DNA of 34,226 bases, taken from assembly GCA_036499545.1 (NCBI GenBank), contig DASYDR010000144.1, positions 1 through 34,226 of the forward strand, read 5' to 3'. Shown here piece by piece: positions 6,782 to 14,400 of this stretch. Below the pieces are notes generated by a model. The model saw only the letters and a list, made by a program, of their open reading frames with translations. It ran no database searches and was not told where the DNA came from. The translations under genes were made by a program, and so were the position numbers. How positions within the stretch are numbered: the first letter of the stretch is position 1; the number at the start of each line of letters is the position of its first letter. This DNA is from Plastoroseomonas sp036499545 (lineage in GTDB: Bacteria > Pseudomonadota > Alphaproteobacteria > Acetobacterales > Acetobacteraceae).

Positions 6782-8656
6782 ATGCCAACACCTGCCCCCG
6801 CCGAGGCCAGCCACGGCCGCACCTTGCTGACCTTGTTCCCTTACCTGTGGCCGAAGGGGGAGACCGAACTCCGGACCCGGGTCGTCATCGCCCTGGCGGC
6901 GCTGGTCGCCGGCAAGGCCGCGAACGTGATCGTGCCGATCGCCTATGCGCGGGCGGTGGACGGGCTGCGGCCGATCGAGGGCGCGGCCGCGATCGCCGCG
7001 ATCCCGCTGGCGCTGATCCTGGGCTACGGCCTGCTGCGCCTGCTGTCGTCGGGCTTCGGGGAGCTGCGCGACGCGGTCTTCGCCAAGGTCCAGGCGCGGG
7101 CGGCGCGGCGCATCGCATTGTCGGTGTTCGAGCACCTGCACGCGCTGTCGCTGCGCTTCCACCTCGACCGGCAGACCGGCGGCCTGTCCCGGGTGATCGA
7201 GCGCGGTACCCGCGGCATCAACTTCGTGCTGGACTTCATGCTGTTCAGCATCGTCCCGACCCTGATCGAGATCCTGCTGGTCACCGTCATCCTCTGGCGG
7301 ATGTTCGATTTCGCCTTCGCCGCGGTCACCTTCGGCACCATCGCGATCTACATCGCCTTCACCCTGCTGTTCACCGACTGGCGCACCCGGTTCCGGCGCG
7401 AGATGAACGCGACCGACCAGGAGGCGAACACCAAGGCCATCGACAGCCTGCTGAACTACGAGACGGTGAAGTATTTCAACAACGAGGCGCATGAATCGCG
7501 GCGCTACGACGCGTCGCTGCAGCGCTACGAAGCCGCCTATGTCCGGTCCGAGGTGTCGCTGAACGCGCTGAATGCCGGGCAGGCGGCGATCATCGCCATC
7601 GGCCTGACCGTGGTCATGCTGATGGCGGCGCATGGCGTCGCCAACCACAGCATGACCATCGGCGATTTCGTGCTGGTGAACACCTATCTGATCCAGCTCT
7701 ATCTGCCGCTGAATTTCCTCGGCTTCGTCTATCGCGAGATGAAGCAGGGGCTGATCGACATGGAGCAGATGTTCACGCTGCTGCGCCAGCCGCGGGAAGT
7801 CGCGGATGCGCCGGACGCGCAGCCCTTGCGGGCCGGCCCCGGCGCCCTGGTGTTCGAGGATGTGCGCTTCGGCTACCGGCCGGACCGGGTGATCCTGAAA
7901 GGGGTATCCTTCGCGGTGCCGCCGGGGCGGATGCTGGCGATCGTCGGCCCGACCGGCGCCGGGAAATCCACCATCAGCCGGCTGCTGTTCCGCTTCTACG
8001 ACGTGACCGGCGGCCGCGTGGTGGTCGATGGCGAGGATGTGCGGGCGGTGACCCAGGACAGCCTGCGCGCCGCGGTCGGCGTGGTGCCGCAGGACACCGT
8101 GCTGTTCAACGACACCATCCGCTACAACATCGCCTATGGCCGCCCGGGCGCGACCCAGGAACAGGTCGAGCACGCGGCGAAGCTCGCCCAGGTGCATGAT
8201 TTCGTGCTGCGCCTGCCGGATGGCTACGACACGATGGTCGGTGAGCGCGGGCTGAAGCTTTCGGGCGGCGAGAAGCAGCGCGTCGCGATCGCGCGGACCA
8301 TCCTCAAGGATCCGCGCATCCTGATCCTGGACGAGGCGACCAGCGCGCTCGACACCCGCACCGAGCAGGAGATCCAGGCGGCGCTGCGCGACGTGTCGCG
8401 GGACCGCACCACGCTGGTCATCGCGCACCGCCTGTCGACGGTGGTCGAGGCGGATGAGATCATCGTGCTGCAGGACGGGCTGATCGCGGAACGCGGCACC
8501 CATGGCGCGCTGATCGCGGCCGGCGGCCTCTATGCCGAGATGTGGCGCCGCCAGTCGGAAGCGGTGGCGATGGCCGAAGCCGCGGCGGCGGCCCAGGCGG
8601 CGGCCGGCTTCGGCAACCGCAGCCTGCGCCAGACGGAAGAAGCACCGGGCGGCTGA
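6782..8656 (+). CDS. ABC transporter, Atm1 family (fused permease and ATPase)
   Basis: The 624-residue half-transporter starts with RTLLTLFPYLWP, which is typical of the bacterial Atm1/heavy-metal exporter family. A six-helix membrane domain (about 30-320) contains the family hallmark NYETVKYFNNEAHE. The ATPase domain follows: Walker A GPTGAGKST near 388, signature LSGGEKQR near 492, Walker B ILILDEATSALD near 513 and the switch histidine in IAHRLST. Members export glutathione-linked metal or sulfur species from the cytoplasm and form homodimers. I prefer the ATG at 6782; an in-frame ATG at 6737 is possible and neither has a strong ribosome site. The C-terminus ends in an Ala-rich tail. Confidence 0.92.
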   Translation: MPTPAPAEASHGRTLLTLFPYLWPKGETELRTRVVIALAALVAGKAANVIVPIAYARAVDGLRPIEGAAAIAAIPLALILGYGLLRLLSSGFGELRDAVFAKVQARAARRIALSVFEHLHALSLRFHLDRQTGGLSRVIERGTRGINFVLDFMLFSIVPTLIEILLVTVILWRMFDFAFAAVTFGTIAIYIAFTLLFTDWRTRFRREMNATDQEANTKAIDSLLNYETVKYFNNEAHESRRYDASLQRYEAAYVRSEVSLNALNAGQAAIIAIGLTVVMLMAAHGVANHSMTIGDFVLVNTYLIQLYLPLNFLGFVYREMKQGLIDMEQMFTLLRQPREVADAPDAQPLRAGPGALVFEDVRFGYRPDRVILKGVSFAVPPGRMLAIVGPTGAGKSTISRLLFRFYDVTGGRVVVDGEDVRAVTQDSLRAAVGVVPQDTVLFNDTIRYNIAYGRPGATQEQVEHAAKLAQVHDFVLRLPDGYDTMVGERGLKLSGGEKQRVAIARTILKDPRILILDEATSALDTRTEQEIQAALRDVSRDRTTLVIAHRLSTVVEADEIIVLQDGLIAERGTHGALIAAGGLYAEMWRRQSEAVAMAEAAAAAQAAAGFGNRSLRQTEEAPGG

Positions 8657-8711
8657 GCGTCCGATTGACCGGAGGGCCGGATGGCCCGGAGGTCTGAATC
8701 GGCCGCTCCAC
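8655..8711 (+). repeat. Hairpin repeat family 1, copy 4
   Basis: The element begins at the TGA stop of the ABC exporter. The inner hairpin GGGCC (8674-8678) and GGCCC (8683-8687) encloses GGAT and is followed by GGAGGTCTGAA. The outer arms GAGCGTCCGAT and ATCGGCCGCTC pair with one mismatch. Compared with copies 1 and 2, one outer pair has changed from A-T to G-C on both sides, which supports a selected or inherited fold. Confidence 0.82.
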
Positions 8712-8786
8712 TCACAAGGCGGCCGGACCCTTCCCCTGGCCGCCGATCCTGCCTATGTGCGGAAGCAGTCAGGAGTGCAGCGTCCC

Positions 8787-9050
8787 ATGCAGATGGACCC
8801 CCGGGGCATCGCCCCGGAAGATCTCAGCCATGCCGGTTCCGTCGTCGACAAGGCGATCGAGTACATGATCGGGCAGAACATCGCGCCGATCTCGGTCGCC
8901 TCCGCCCTGCTGGGCGGTGCGCTCGGCCTGCTGGCCCGGTCCATGGACGACCAGGCGATCGCCCAGGTGCTGCGCAGCGCCCTGCATTCGGTGGAGACCG
9001 GGGAGCTGCGGGACATGCGCGACGGTCCGCCCCCCGCCGGAATGGCTTGA
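8787..9050 (+). CDS. Small hypothetical protein, 87 residues
   Basis: I do not recognise this protein. It begins MQMDPRGIAPEDL and has a predicted amphipathic to hydrophobic helical middle (IAPISVASALLGGALGLLAR, about 32-51). A second helix rich in Ala and Leu (DDQAIAQVLRSALHSVETG) and a Pro-rich end (DGPPPAGMA) follow. There is no signal peptide and no cysteine. AGGAG at 8771-8775 is a plausible ribosome site for the ATG at 8787. Codon use matches the neighbours. It lies between the Atm1 exporter and rpmB on the same strand, separated from the exporter by a hairpin repeat. Confidence 0.65.
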   Translation: MQMDPRGIAPEDLSHAGSVVDKAIEYMIGQNIAPISVASALLGGALGLLARSMDDQAIAQVLRSALHSVETGELRDMRDGPPPAGMA

Positions 9051-9133
9051 CCTTTCGGCCGGGCTCGGTCACAAGGCCGCCTCTCGCGACCCTGCCGGGG
9101 CCGCGCATCATTCGCTTGTAGGAATTTGCTGCC

Positions 9134-9427
9134 ATGGCTCGCCGCTGCGCCGTCACCGGCAAGGGTGTCCTCTCCGGGAACAACGTCAGCCACGCGAACA
9201 ACAAGACGCGTCGCCGCTTCCTGCCCAATCTGCAGGAATCGTCGTTCTTCTCCGACGTGCTCGGCACCCAGGTCCGCCTGCGCCTGACCACCAACGGTAT
9301 CCGCACCGTGGAGCACAATGGCGGCATCGACGCCTATCTGCTCGGCACCCCGGACCGGAAGCTGACGGTGGAGACCATCGTCCTGAAGCGCCGCCTGGAG
9401 CGCGCCAAGGACAAGAAGGCCGCCTGA
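9134..9427 (+). CDS. rpmB: 50S ribosomal protein L28
   Basis: The 97-residue basic protein opens MARRCAVTGKGVLSGNNVSHANNKTRR, the unmistakable L28 signature, and includes the conserved region RLRLTTNGIRTVEHNGG. It is the longer proteobacterial form with a Lys/Arg-rich end (LERAKDKKAA). L28 binds 23S rRNA in the large subunit. TAGGA about 10 bases before the ATG is a possible ribosome site. The gene is followed by a repeat copy, a GC hairpin and a strong intrinsic terminator, so transcription ends here. Confidence 0.97.
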   Translation: MARRCAVTGKGVLSGNNVSHANNKTRRRFLPNLQESSFFSDVLGTQVRLRLTTNGIRTVEHNGGIDAYLLGTPDRKLTVETIVLKRRLERAKDKKAA

Positions 9428-9464
9428 GCACCGGAGGGCCGCAAGGCCCGGAGGTCTGAAGCGG
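9428..9464 (+). repeat. Hairpin repeat family 1, copy 5 (core only)
   Basis: The core CCGGAGGGCC-GCAA-GGCCCGGAGGTCTGAA is present, with the stem GGGCC (9436-9440) and GGCCC (9445-9449) and a different tetraloop, GCAA. The outer arms are missing. Like the other copies, it starts directly after a TGA stop codon, here that of rpmB. Confidence 0.75.
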
Positions 9465-9486
9465 AGGCGCGCCGGCAGGCGCGCCT
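9465..9486 (+). repeat. Perfect GC hairpin after rpmB
   Basis: AGGCGCGCC (9465-9473), loop GGCA, and GGCGCGCCT (9478-9486) form a perfect nine-base-pair hairpin made of two copies of the self-complementary word GGCGCGCC. It has no U-run. It sits between the repeat core and the intrinsic terminator and may protect the rpmB mRNA end. Confidence 0.7.
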
Positions 9487-9504
9487 TGCCTGATGGCTTG
9501 AGAG

Positions 9505-9533
9505 AGGCCCGCCTTCCGGCGGGCCTTTGTCGT
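9505..9533 (+). terminator. Intrinsic terminator of rpmB
   Basis: AGGCCCGCC (9505-9513), a TTCC loop and GGCGGGCCT (9518-9526) form a perfect nine-base-pair stem followed by TTTGTCGTTT. It lies between rpmB and the convergent hyuA gene and ends two bases before the hyuA stop codon. Confidence 0.88.
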
Positions 9534-9534
9534 T

Positions 9535-11598
9535 TCAGGGCAGGTCGATCGCCAGCCAGCCGCGGGCATCCATCCGGGCGACATCGCCGGGCAGAACCAG
9601 CACCGTGGTGGTGTCGCTCTCGACGATGGCCGGGCCGGCGATCCGCTGGTCGGACTCCAGCGCCGCGAAGGCATGCACCGGCACCTCGGCCGGCCCACCC
9701 TCGAGCAGGATATGGCGAGTCGCGGTGGCGGCGCGGGCCGGCGGCAGCACGGACCGCGATGAGCCGCCCGGCAGCAGGCCCAGCACCGCGATCCGGGCAT
9801 TGACCAGCGCCACCTCCTCGCCGCGCAGCGCATAGGTGAAGAGCTGCTCGTGCCGGGCGTGGAAGGCCTCCGCCACCCGGCCGGCGAGGCCGGGTTCGTC
9901 CCAGGCGACGCCATCCAGCGCCACGCCGACCTCGAAGACCTGTTCGCCGTAGCGCATATCGGCGGCGCGGCGGACCGCGACCGCGCCCCCGAACCAGCCG
10001 GCGACCCTGGCGCGGCCCTCCGCCTCCAGCGCGGCGAAGGTCGCGCGCAGCGCGTCATCCCCCGGCAGCCCGGCGCCTTCCAGGCTGCGGGAGACCTCGT
10101 AGCGCAGGTCGGTGTGCAGCATGCCCCAGGCCGAGAGCCCGGCGGCGAAGACGGGGACGGCGACCCGGGCCATGCCGAGCTCCCGCGCCACCGCGCTGGC
10201 ATGCAGCCCGGCGGCGCCGCCGAAGGCCAGCAGGGTGAAGCCGCGCGGATCGACGCCGCGCCGGACCGTCGCCAGCCGGATGCCATCGGCCATCCGGAGA
10301 TTGGCGATGCGATGCGCCCCGGCCGCCGTCCGCGCCGCATCGAGGCCGAGCTGGGCGCCGAGCCGGGCGAAAGCGGCCTCCGCCGCCGCCCGGTCCAGCA
10401 TCCGCCGGCCACCCAGGAAATTGGCGGGGTCGAGATAGCCCAGCACCAGGTTGGCGTCGGTGACGGAAGGCTCGGTGCCGCCCTGGCCATAGCAGACCGG
10501 CCCCGGCACCGCGCCGGCGCTGCGGGGCCCCACCTGCAGCAGCCCGCCCGGCCCGAGATGCGCGATGGACCCGCCGCCGGCACCGAGCGTCACGATATCC
10601 AGGCTTTCGAGGGCGATGCGCTCGCCGCCGACTTCCCGCCCGCGGCCGAGCGCGGCTTCGCCACCTTCGATCAGCGCGATGTCGGTGGAGGTGCCGCCGA
10701 CATCGAAGGTGACCAGGTCCTGGCCGAGTCCCTGGCGGGCGAGCGCGACGCCGGCCGCGACGCCGCCGGCGGGTCCGGACAGCGCGGTGCCGGCGGCGAG
10801 CCGCGCCGCTTCCTCCACCGGGGCGACGCCGCCATGGGAGAGGATGACGAAGACCGGCCCATCATAGCCGGCCTCGCCCAGCCGGCCGCGCAGCCGGGTC
10901 AGATAGCGGGCGACGATAGGGCCGACATAGGCGTTCACGGCGGTGGTCGAGAACCGCTCGAACTCCTTGATCTGCGGCAGCACCTCGGCCGAATGGGTGA
11001 CGTAGACATCCGGCAGGGCAGCGCGCACGGCATCCGCCGCCTGCCGCTCATGCGCGGGGTCGCGCCAGGCGTGCAGGAAGCAGATGGCGACGGCCTCGGC
11101 GCCTTCGGCCCGCAGGCCGGCGATCGCGGCATCGAGGGAGGCAGGGTCGAGCGGCGCTTCCACCCGCCCATCGGGACGCAGCCGTTCGCGCACCGGCAGC
11201 CGGCGGTGGCGCGGCACCAGGGCAGGGGCGGCGGGCAGGCGCAGATCGTAGCGTTCGGGCTTCAGCCCCTCCCGCATTTCGATCACGTCGCGATGGCCTT
11301 CGGTGGTCAGCATCGCCACCTTGGCACCGCGGCGTTCGAGCAGGGCGTTGGTGGCGACGGTGGTGCCATGGACGATGCGCTCGGTCCGCGCCAGCAGGTC
11401 CGGCAGCGCCAGGCCGAGCGCCTCGGCCAGCACCGCGAGGCCGGCGATGACGCCCTCGCTCTGGTCGGCGGGGGTGGAAGCGGCCTTGGCGAGGGTGGTG
11501 GTGCCGTCGGGCGCGATGCCGACGACGTCGGTGAAGGTGCCGCCGACATCGACACCGATGCGGAAGAGCGTCCCGGGCGCTCCACTGATACCGCTCAT
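9535..11598 (-). CDS. hyuA: Hydantoinase/oxoprolinase subunit A
   Basis: The 687-residue protein is the HyuA-type ATP-dependent subunit of the N-methylhydantoinase/5-oxoprolinase/acetone-carboxylase superfamily. The N-terminal Hydant_A_N domain starts with the phosphate-binding loop FRIGVDVGGTFTDVV. The central Hydantoinase_A domain has VHGTTVATNALLERRGA, a FDVGGTSTDIALI element (second nucleotide motif) and the GAGGGSIA motif. A C-terminal domain follows with GPAIVESDTTTVLVLPG. With HyuB it should open an amide ring or carboxylate a ketone at the cost of ATP; the substrate is not readable. Its start overlaps the hyuB stop by four bases (ATGA), so the two are one translational unit. Confidence 0.93.
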   Translation of the reverse strand: MSGISGAPGTLFRIGVDVGGTFTDVVGIAPDGTTTLAKAASTPADQSEGVIAGLAVLAEALGLALPDLLARTERIVHGTTVATNALLERRGAKVAMLTTEGHRDVIEMREGLKPERYDLRLPAAPALVPRHRRLPVRERLRPDGRVEAPLDPASLDAAIAGLRAEGAEAVAICFLHAWRDPAHERQAADAVRAALPDVYVTHSAEVLPQIKEFERFSTTAVNAYVGPIVARYLTRLRGRLGEAGYDGPVFVILSHGGVAPVEEAARLAAGTALSGPAGGVAAGVALARQGLGQDLVTFDVGGTSTDIALIEGGEAALGRGREVGGERIALESLDIVTLGAGGGSIAHLGPGGLLQVGPRSAGAVPGPVCYGQGGTEPSVTDANLVLGYLDPANFLGGRRMLDRAAAEAAFARLGAQLGLDAARTAAGAHRIANLRMADGIRLATVRRGVDPRGFTLLAFGGAAGLHASAVARELGMARVAVPVFAAGLSAWGMLHTDLRYEVSRSLEGAGLPGDDALRATFAALEAEGRARVAGWFGGAVAVRRAADMRYGEQVFEVGVALDGVAWDEPGLAGRVAEAFHARHEQLFTYALRGEEVALVNARIAVLGLLPGGSSRSVLPPARAATATRHILLEGGPAEVPVHAFAALESDQRIAGPAIVESDTTTVLVLPGDVARMDARGWLAIDLP

Positions 11599-13241
11599 CG
11601 CGTCACCAGCCCTTCGCGGCGGTCGGCCGCGCGCGCGGCGGGATCGCGGTTCTCCGGTGGTCCCCAGCCGCCGCCGCCGGCTGCCAGCACATGCAGCGTG
11701 TCGCCGGGCGCGATCGCGATGCCGACCTCCTTGGTCGCCAGCACGCGTTCGCTGCCGTCGGGCCGCTTCAGGACGTAATGGTGCGGGGCGCTGTCCTGCC
11801 CGCCCAGCATGCCGGCCGAGCCGTGCCGCGCGCCGTCGCCGGCGGTATTCGCCCGGCAGGGCCCGTCGCTCTCGATCATCAGTTCCAGCGCGCCGCCGAC
11901 GCCGCCGCGATGGGTGCCGTCGCCGGCCGAATCGGGGCGGAACTCATGATGGCGGAAGAAGAGCGGGAAGCGGGTCTCCGCCATCTCGACGCTGCCGAAT
12001 TTCAGGCCGCCGGCCGAATGCCATTCCCCCGCCGTCGACCAGCCATCGCCGCGGGCGGAGCCGCCGCCGCCCGGCCGGGCATGGAACAGGTGCCAGACGA
12101 AGCCGCGGCCGCGGCGCGGGTCGCGGCCCTGAATGGCCACCCGGAAGCGCCGCCCCCAGCCGCCCATGGCGCGGTCCGGGCAGGCATTGGCCAGCGCCTT
12201 CACCACCGCCTCCACGATCTCGTTCGAGCAGTGGGAGGTGCAGAGCGTCACCGGCGCGCCGTCCCGCGCCCAGACCACGGTGCCGTCGCGCGCGATGACC
12301 TCGAGCGGCCGGAAGGCGCCGTCATTCTTGGCGACTTCGGGGTCCAGCAGATAGGCGAAGGCCATGGCGACGGCGCTGCGCATGTTGGGATAGCTGGAAT
12401 TGACGAAGCCCCTGGTCTGCGGCGCGCTGCCCGACAGGTCGACGGTCAGGCGGTCACCCCGCTTGGTGACGCGGGCATGGATGCGGATGTCGCGCGCGTC
12501 ATGCCCGTCATCGTCGAGGATCGCCTCGCCCTCCCAGCTGCCATCCTGCCAGGTGGCGACGATGCGCCGCGCATGGGCTTCCGACAGGTCGAAGATCGCC
12601 TCCACCGCTTCGGCCAGCCTGTCGCCGCCATGCTTGCCAAGCAGCGCCAGCAGCCGCTTCTCGCCCAGATGCGCGGCGCCGATCATCGCCATCAGGTCGC
12701 CGCGCACCTCCCGCGGCAGGCGGGTATTGGTGACCAGCATCAGCACCAGGTCGGGCCGCGGGATGCGCGCTTCGCCGAGGCGGATCGGCGGCACCCGGAA
12801 GCCTTCCTGCCAGATCTCGGTGGCGGCGGGGTTGTAGCCGCCATGGGTGGCGCCGCCGATATCGGTCTGGTGCGCCCGCACCAGCGACCAGAAGCGCAGC
12901 ACGCCCGCTTCCATCACCGGCACCACGATGGTGAGGTCGGGCAGGTGGCTGCCGCCGTGATAGGGGTCGTTCAGCAGGAAGATGTCGCCGTCGCGGACCT
13001 GATCGCCGAAGGCGTCGGCGACGGCGCGGGCGGCGAAGGGCATGGCGCCGACATGCACCGGGATGTGGTCGGCCTGGGCGACCAGCCGGCACTGCGCATC
13101 GCAGAGCGCGATCGAGAAATCGCGGGAGGAGTTGAGGATCTGGGAATAGGTGGTGCGCAGCATCGCCTCCCCCATTTCCTCGACGATGGCACGGAAGCGG
13201 TTCTCGAGAACCGCGAGGGCGACCGGGTCGGGACGTGTCAT
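11595..13241 (-). CDS. hyuB: Hydantoinase/oxoprolinase subunit B
   Basis: The 548-residue protein is the HyuB partner subunit (Hydantoinase_B domain along its whole length). Typical blocks are VLENRFRAIVEEMGEAMLRT, SRDFSIALCDAQCRLVAQ, FLLNDPYHGGSHLPD, the His/Asp-containing RAHQTDIGGATHGGYN, and the Gly-rich C-terminal AAGGGGWGPPENRDP. It is the first gene of a minus-strand pair with hyuA. Its start is divergent from that of the SMP-30 lactonase, with 103 bases between; no clear promoter boxes or operator are visible there. A divergently read ring-opening enzyme and lactonase suggest a shared catabolic use, which is inference. Confidence 0.93.
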   Translation of the reverse strand: MTRPDPVALAVLENRFRAIVEEMGEAMLRTTYSQILNSSRDFSIALCDAQCRLVAQADHIPVHVGAMPFAARAVADAFGDQVRDGDIFLLNDPYHGGSHLPDLTIVVPVMEAGVLRFWSLVRAHQTDIGGATHGGYNPAATEIWQEGFRVPPIRLGEARIPRPDLVLMLVTNTRLPREVRGDLMAMIGAAHLGEKRLLALLGKHGGDRLAEAVEAIFDLSEAHARRIVATWQDGSWEGEAILDDDGHDARDIRIHARVTKRGDRLTVDLSGSAPQTRGFVNSSYPNMRSAVAMAFAYLLDPEVAKNDGAFRPLEVIARDGTVVWARDGAPVTLCTSHCSNEIVEAVVKALANACPDRAMGGWGRRFRVAIQGRDPRRGRGFVWHLFHARPGGGGSARGDGWSTAGEWHSAGGLKFGSVEMAETRFPLFFRHHEFRPDSAGDGTHRGGVGGALELMIESDGPCRANTAGDGARHGSAGMLGGQDSAPHHYVLKRPDGSERVLATKEVGIAIAPGDTLHVLAAGGGGWGPPENRDPAARAADRREGLVTR

Positions 13242-13344
13242 GGCGTTCAGGCTCTCGTGTGCCGCGGTGTCGCGTCAAGCCGGGGGCTATCCGGCGCGTG
13301 GAAGCGGGGCCATGCTCTCCCGAAAGGGGCAGGAGAGGACGTCG

Positions 13345-14265
13345 ATGGCCGAGGAAATCGCGCTGACCACGCTGGCGACGGGGCTGCGTTTCCCCGAAGG
13401 GCCGGTCGTGATGCCGGACGGGTCGATCGCGCTGGTCGAGATCGCCGCCGGCCGCATCACCCGCGTGGCGCCGGACGGCACCGTCAGCGTCATAGCGGCG
13501 CCGGGCGATGGCCCGAACGGCATGGCGCTCGGCGCCGACGGCCAGCTCTATCTCTGCAACAATGGCGGCTTCCTCTGGCATGAGGAGCCGGGCTTCATCC
13601 GGCCCATGGGCCAGGCGCCGGATTATGTCACCGGCCGGATCGAGCGGGTGGATCCCGCGACCGGCGACGTCACCCGCCTCTATGACCGTTGCGGCGGCAC
13701 CCCGTTGAAGGGGCCGAACGACATCGTCATGGATCCGCGCGGCGGCTTCTGGTTCAGCGATCTCGGCAAGGTGCGGCATCGCGACCGCGACCATGGCGGC
13801 ATCTACTGGGCCGCGACCGATGGCAGCGGCATCATCGAAGCCGCGCATCCGGTGCCCGGCGGCGCCAATGGCATCGGCCTGAGCCCTGACGGCAAGACGC
13901 TCTACGCGGCGGAGACCGAGACCGGGCGGCTCTGGGCCTGGGATGTCGAAGGTCCCGGCCATCTGCGCAAGGAACCCTGGCCGAGCCCGCATGGCGGGCG
14001 GATGCTGTGCCAGTTCCCGGGCTTCCGCCGGCTCGACAGCCTGGCGGTCGCGGCATCGGGCAACATCATCGTGGCGACGCTGGTCGCCGGCGAGATCACC
14101 ACCGTCTCGCCCGTCGGCGAGATCCTTCGCGTGGTGAAGATGCCCGAGCGCATGCCGACCAATATCTGCTTCGGCGGCGCCGGGCTGCGCACCGCCTACA
14201 TCACGCTCTCGACCACCGGCAAGCTGGTCAGTGCACCCTGGGACGAGGCCGGGCTCGCGATCTAG
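13345..14265 (+). CDS. SMP-30/gluconolactonase family lactonase
   Basis: The 306-residue protein is a six-bladed propeller of the SGL family. The usual metal ligands can be located: E18 in GLRFPEGPVV, N125 in LKGPNDIVMDPRG, N175 in GGANGIGLSPDGKTLYAAET and D231 in RLDSLAVAASGN. Members hydrolyse sugar lactones or related lactones and esters with a divalent metal; the substrate is unknown. AGGAGAGGA upstream makes the ATG at 13345 secure. It has no signal peptide, so it should act in the cytoplasm. The palindromic element downstream (14267-14370) starts two bases after the stop. Confidence 0.92.
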   Translation: MAEEIALTTLATGLRFPEGPVVMPDGSIALVEIAAGRITRVAPDGTVSVIAAPGDGPNGMALGADGQLYLCNNGGFLWHEEPGFIRPMGQAPDYVTGRIERVDPATGDVTRLYDRCGGTPLKGPNDIVMDPRGGFWFSDLGKVRHRDRDHGGIYWAATDGSGIIEAAHPVPGGANGIGLSPDGKTLYAAETETGRLWAWDVEGPGHLRKEPWPSPHGGRMLCQFPGFRRLDSLAVAASGNIIVATLVAGEITTVSPVGEILRVVKMPERMPTNICFGGAGLRTAYITLSTTGKLVSAPWDEAGLAI

Positions 14266-14266
14266 C

Positions 14267-14370
14267 GCGTGATCGGTTGAGGTGAGATCACCGGGAACCG
14301 TGAATCACGCGATCAGACAAAGCGCTGGAGCAGGATGCGCGAACGCTTGCGAACGCATCCTGCTCCAGGC
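14267..14370 (+). repeat. Long palindromic element between lactonase and dehalogenase-like gene
   Basis: There are two stem-loops. First, GCGTGAT (14267-14273) pairs with ATCACGC (14304-14310), and GGTT pairs with AACC inside. Second, CTGGAGCAGGATGCG (14325-14339) pairs perfectly over 15 bases with CGCATCCTGCTCCAG (14354-14368), and GCGC pairs can extend it past a one-base bulge. The loop holds a repeated GCGAACGC word. There is no U-run. It could be a REP/RIME-like mobile palindrome, an mRNA-end hairpin or an operator region. Confidence 0.75.
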
Positions 14371-14400
14371 GCGGCACAACGAAAGGATAGGGGACGTTCC

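Noticed and set aside
6731..8503. A 590-codon open frame antisense to the Atm1 exporter
   Set aside because: His/Gln/Arg/Asp-rich shadow of a clear ABC transporter, no motif.
9047..9075. TTGACC as a -35 box of an rpmB promoter
   Set aside because: No acceptable -10 sequence at 16-18 bases spacing; too weak to list.
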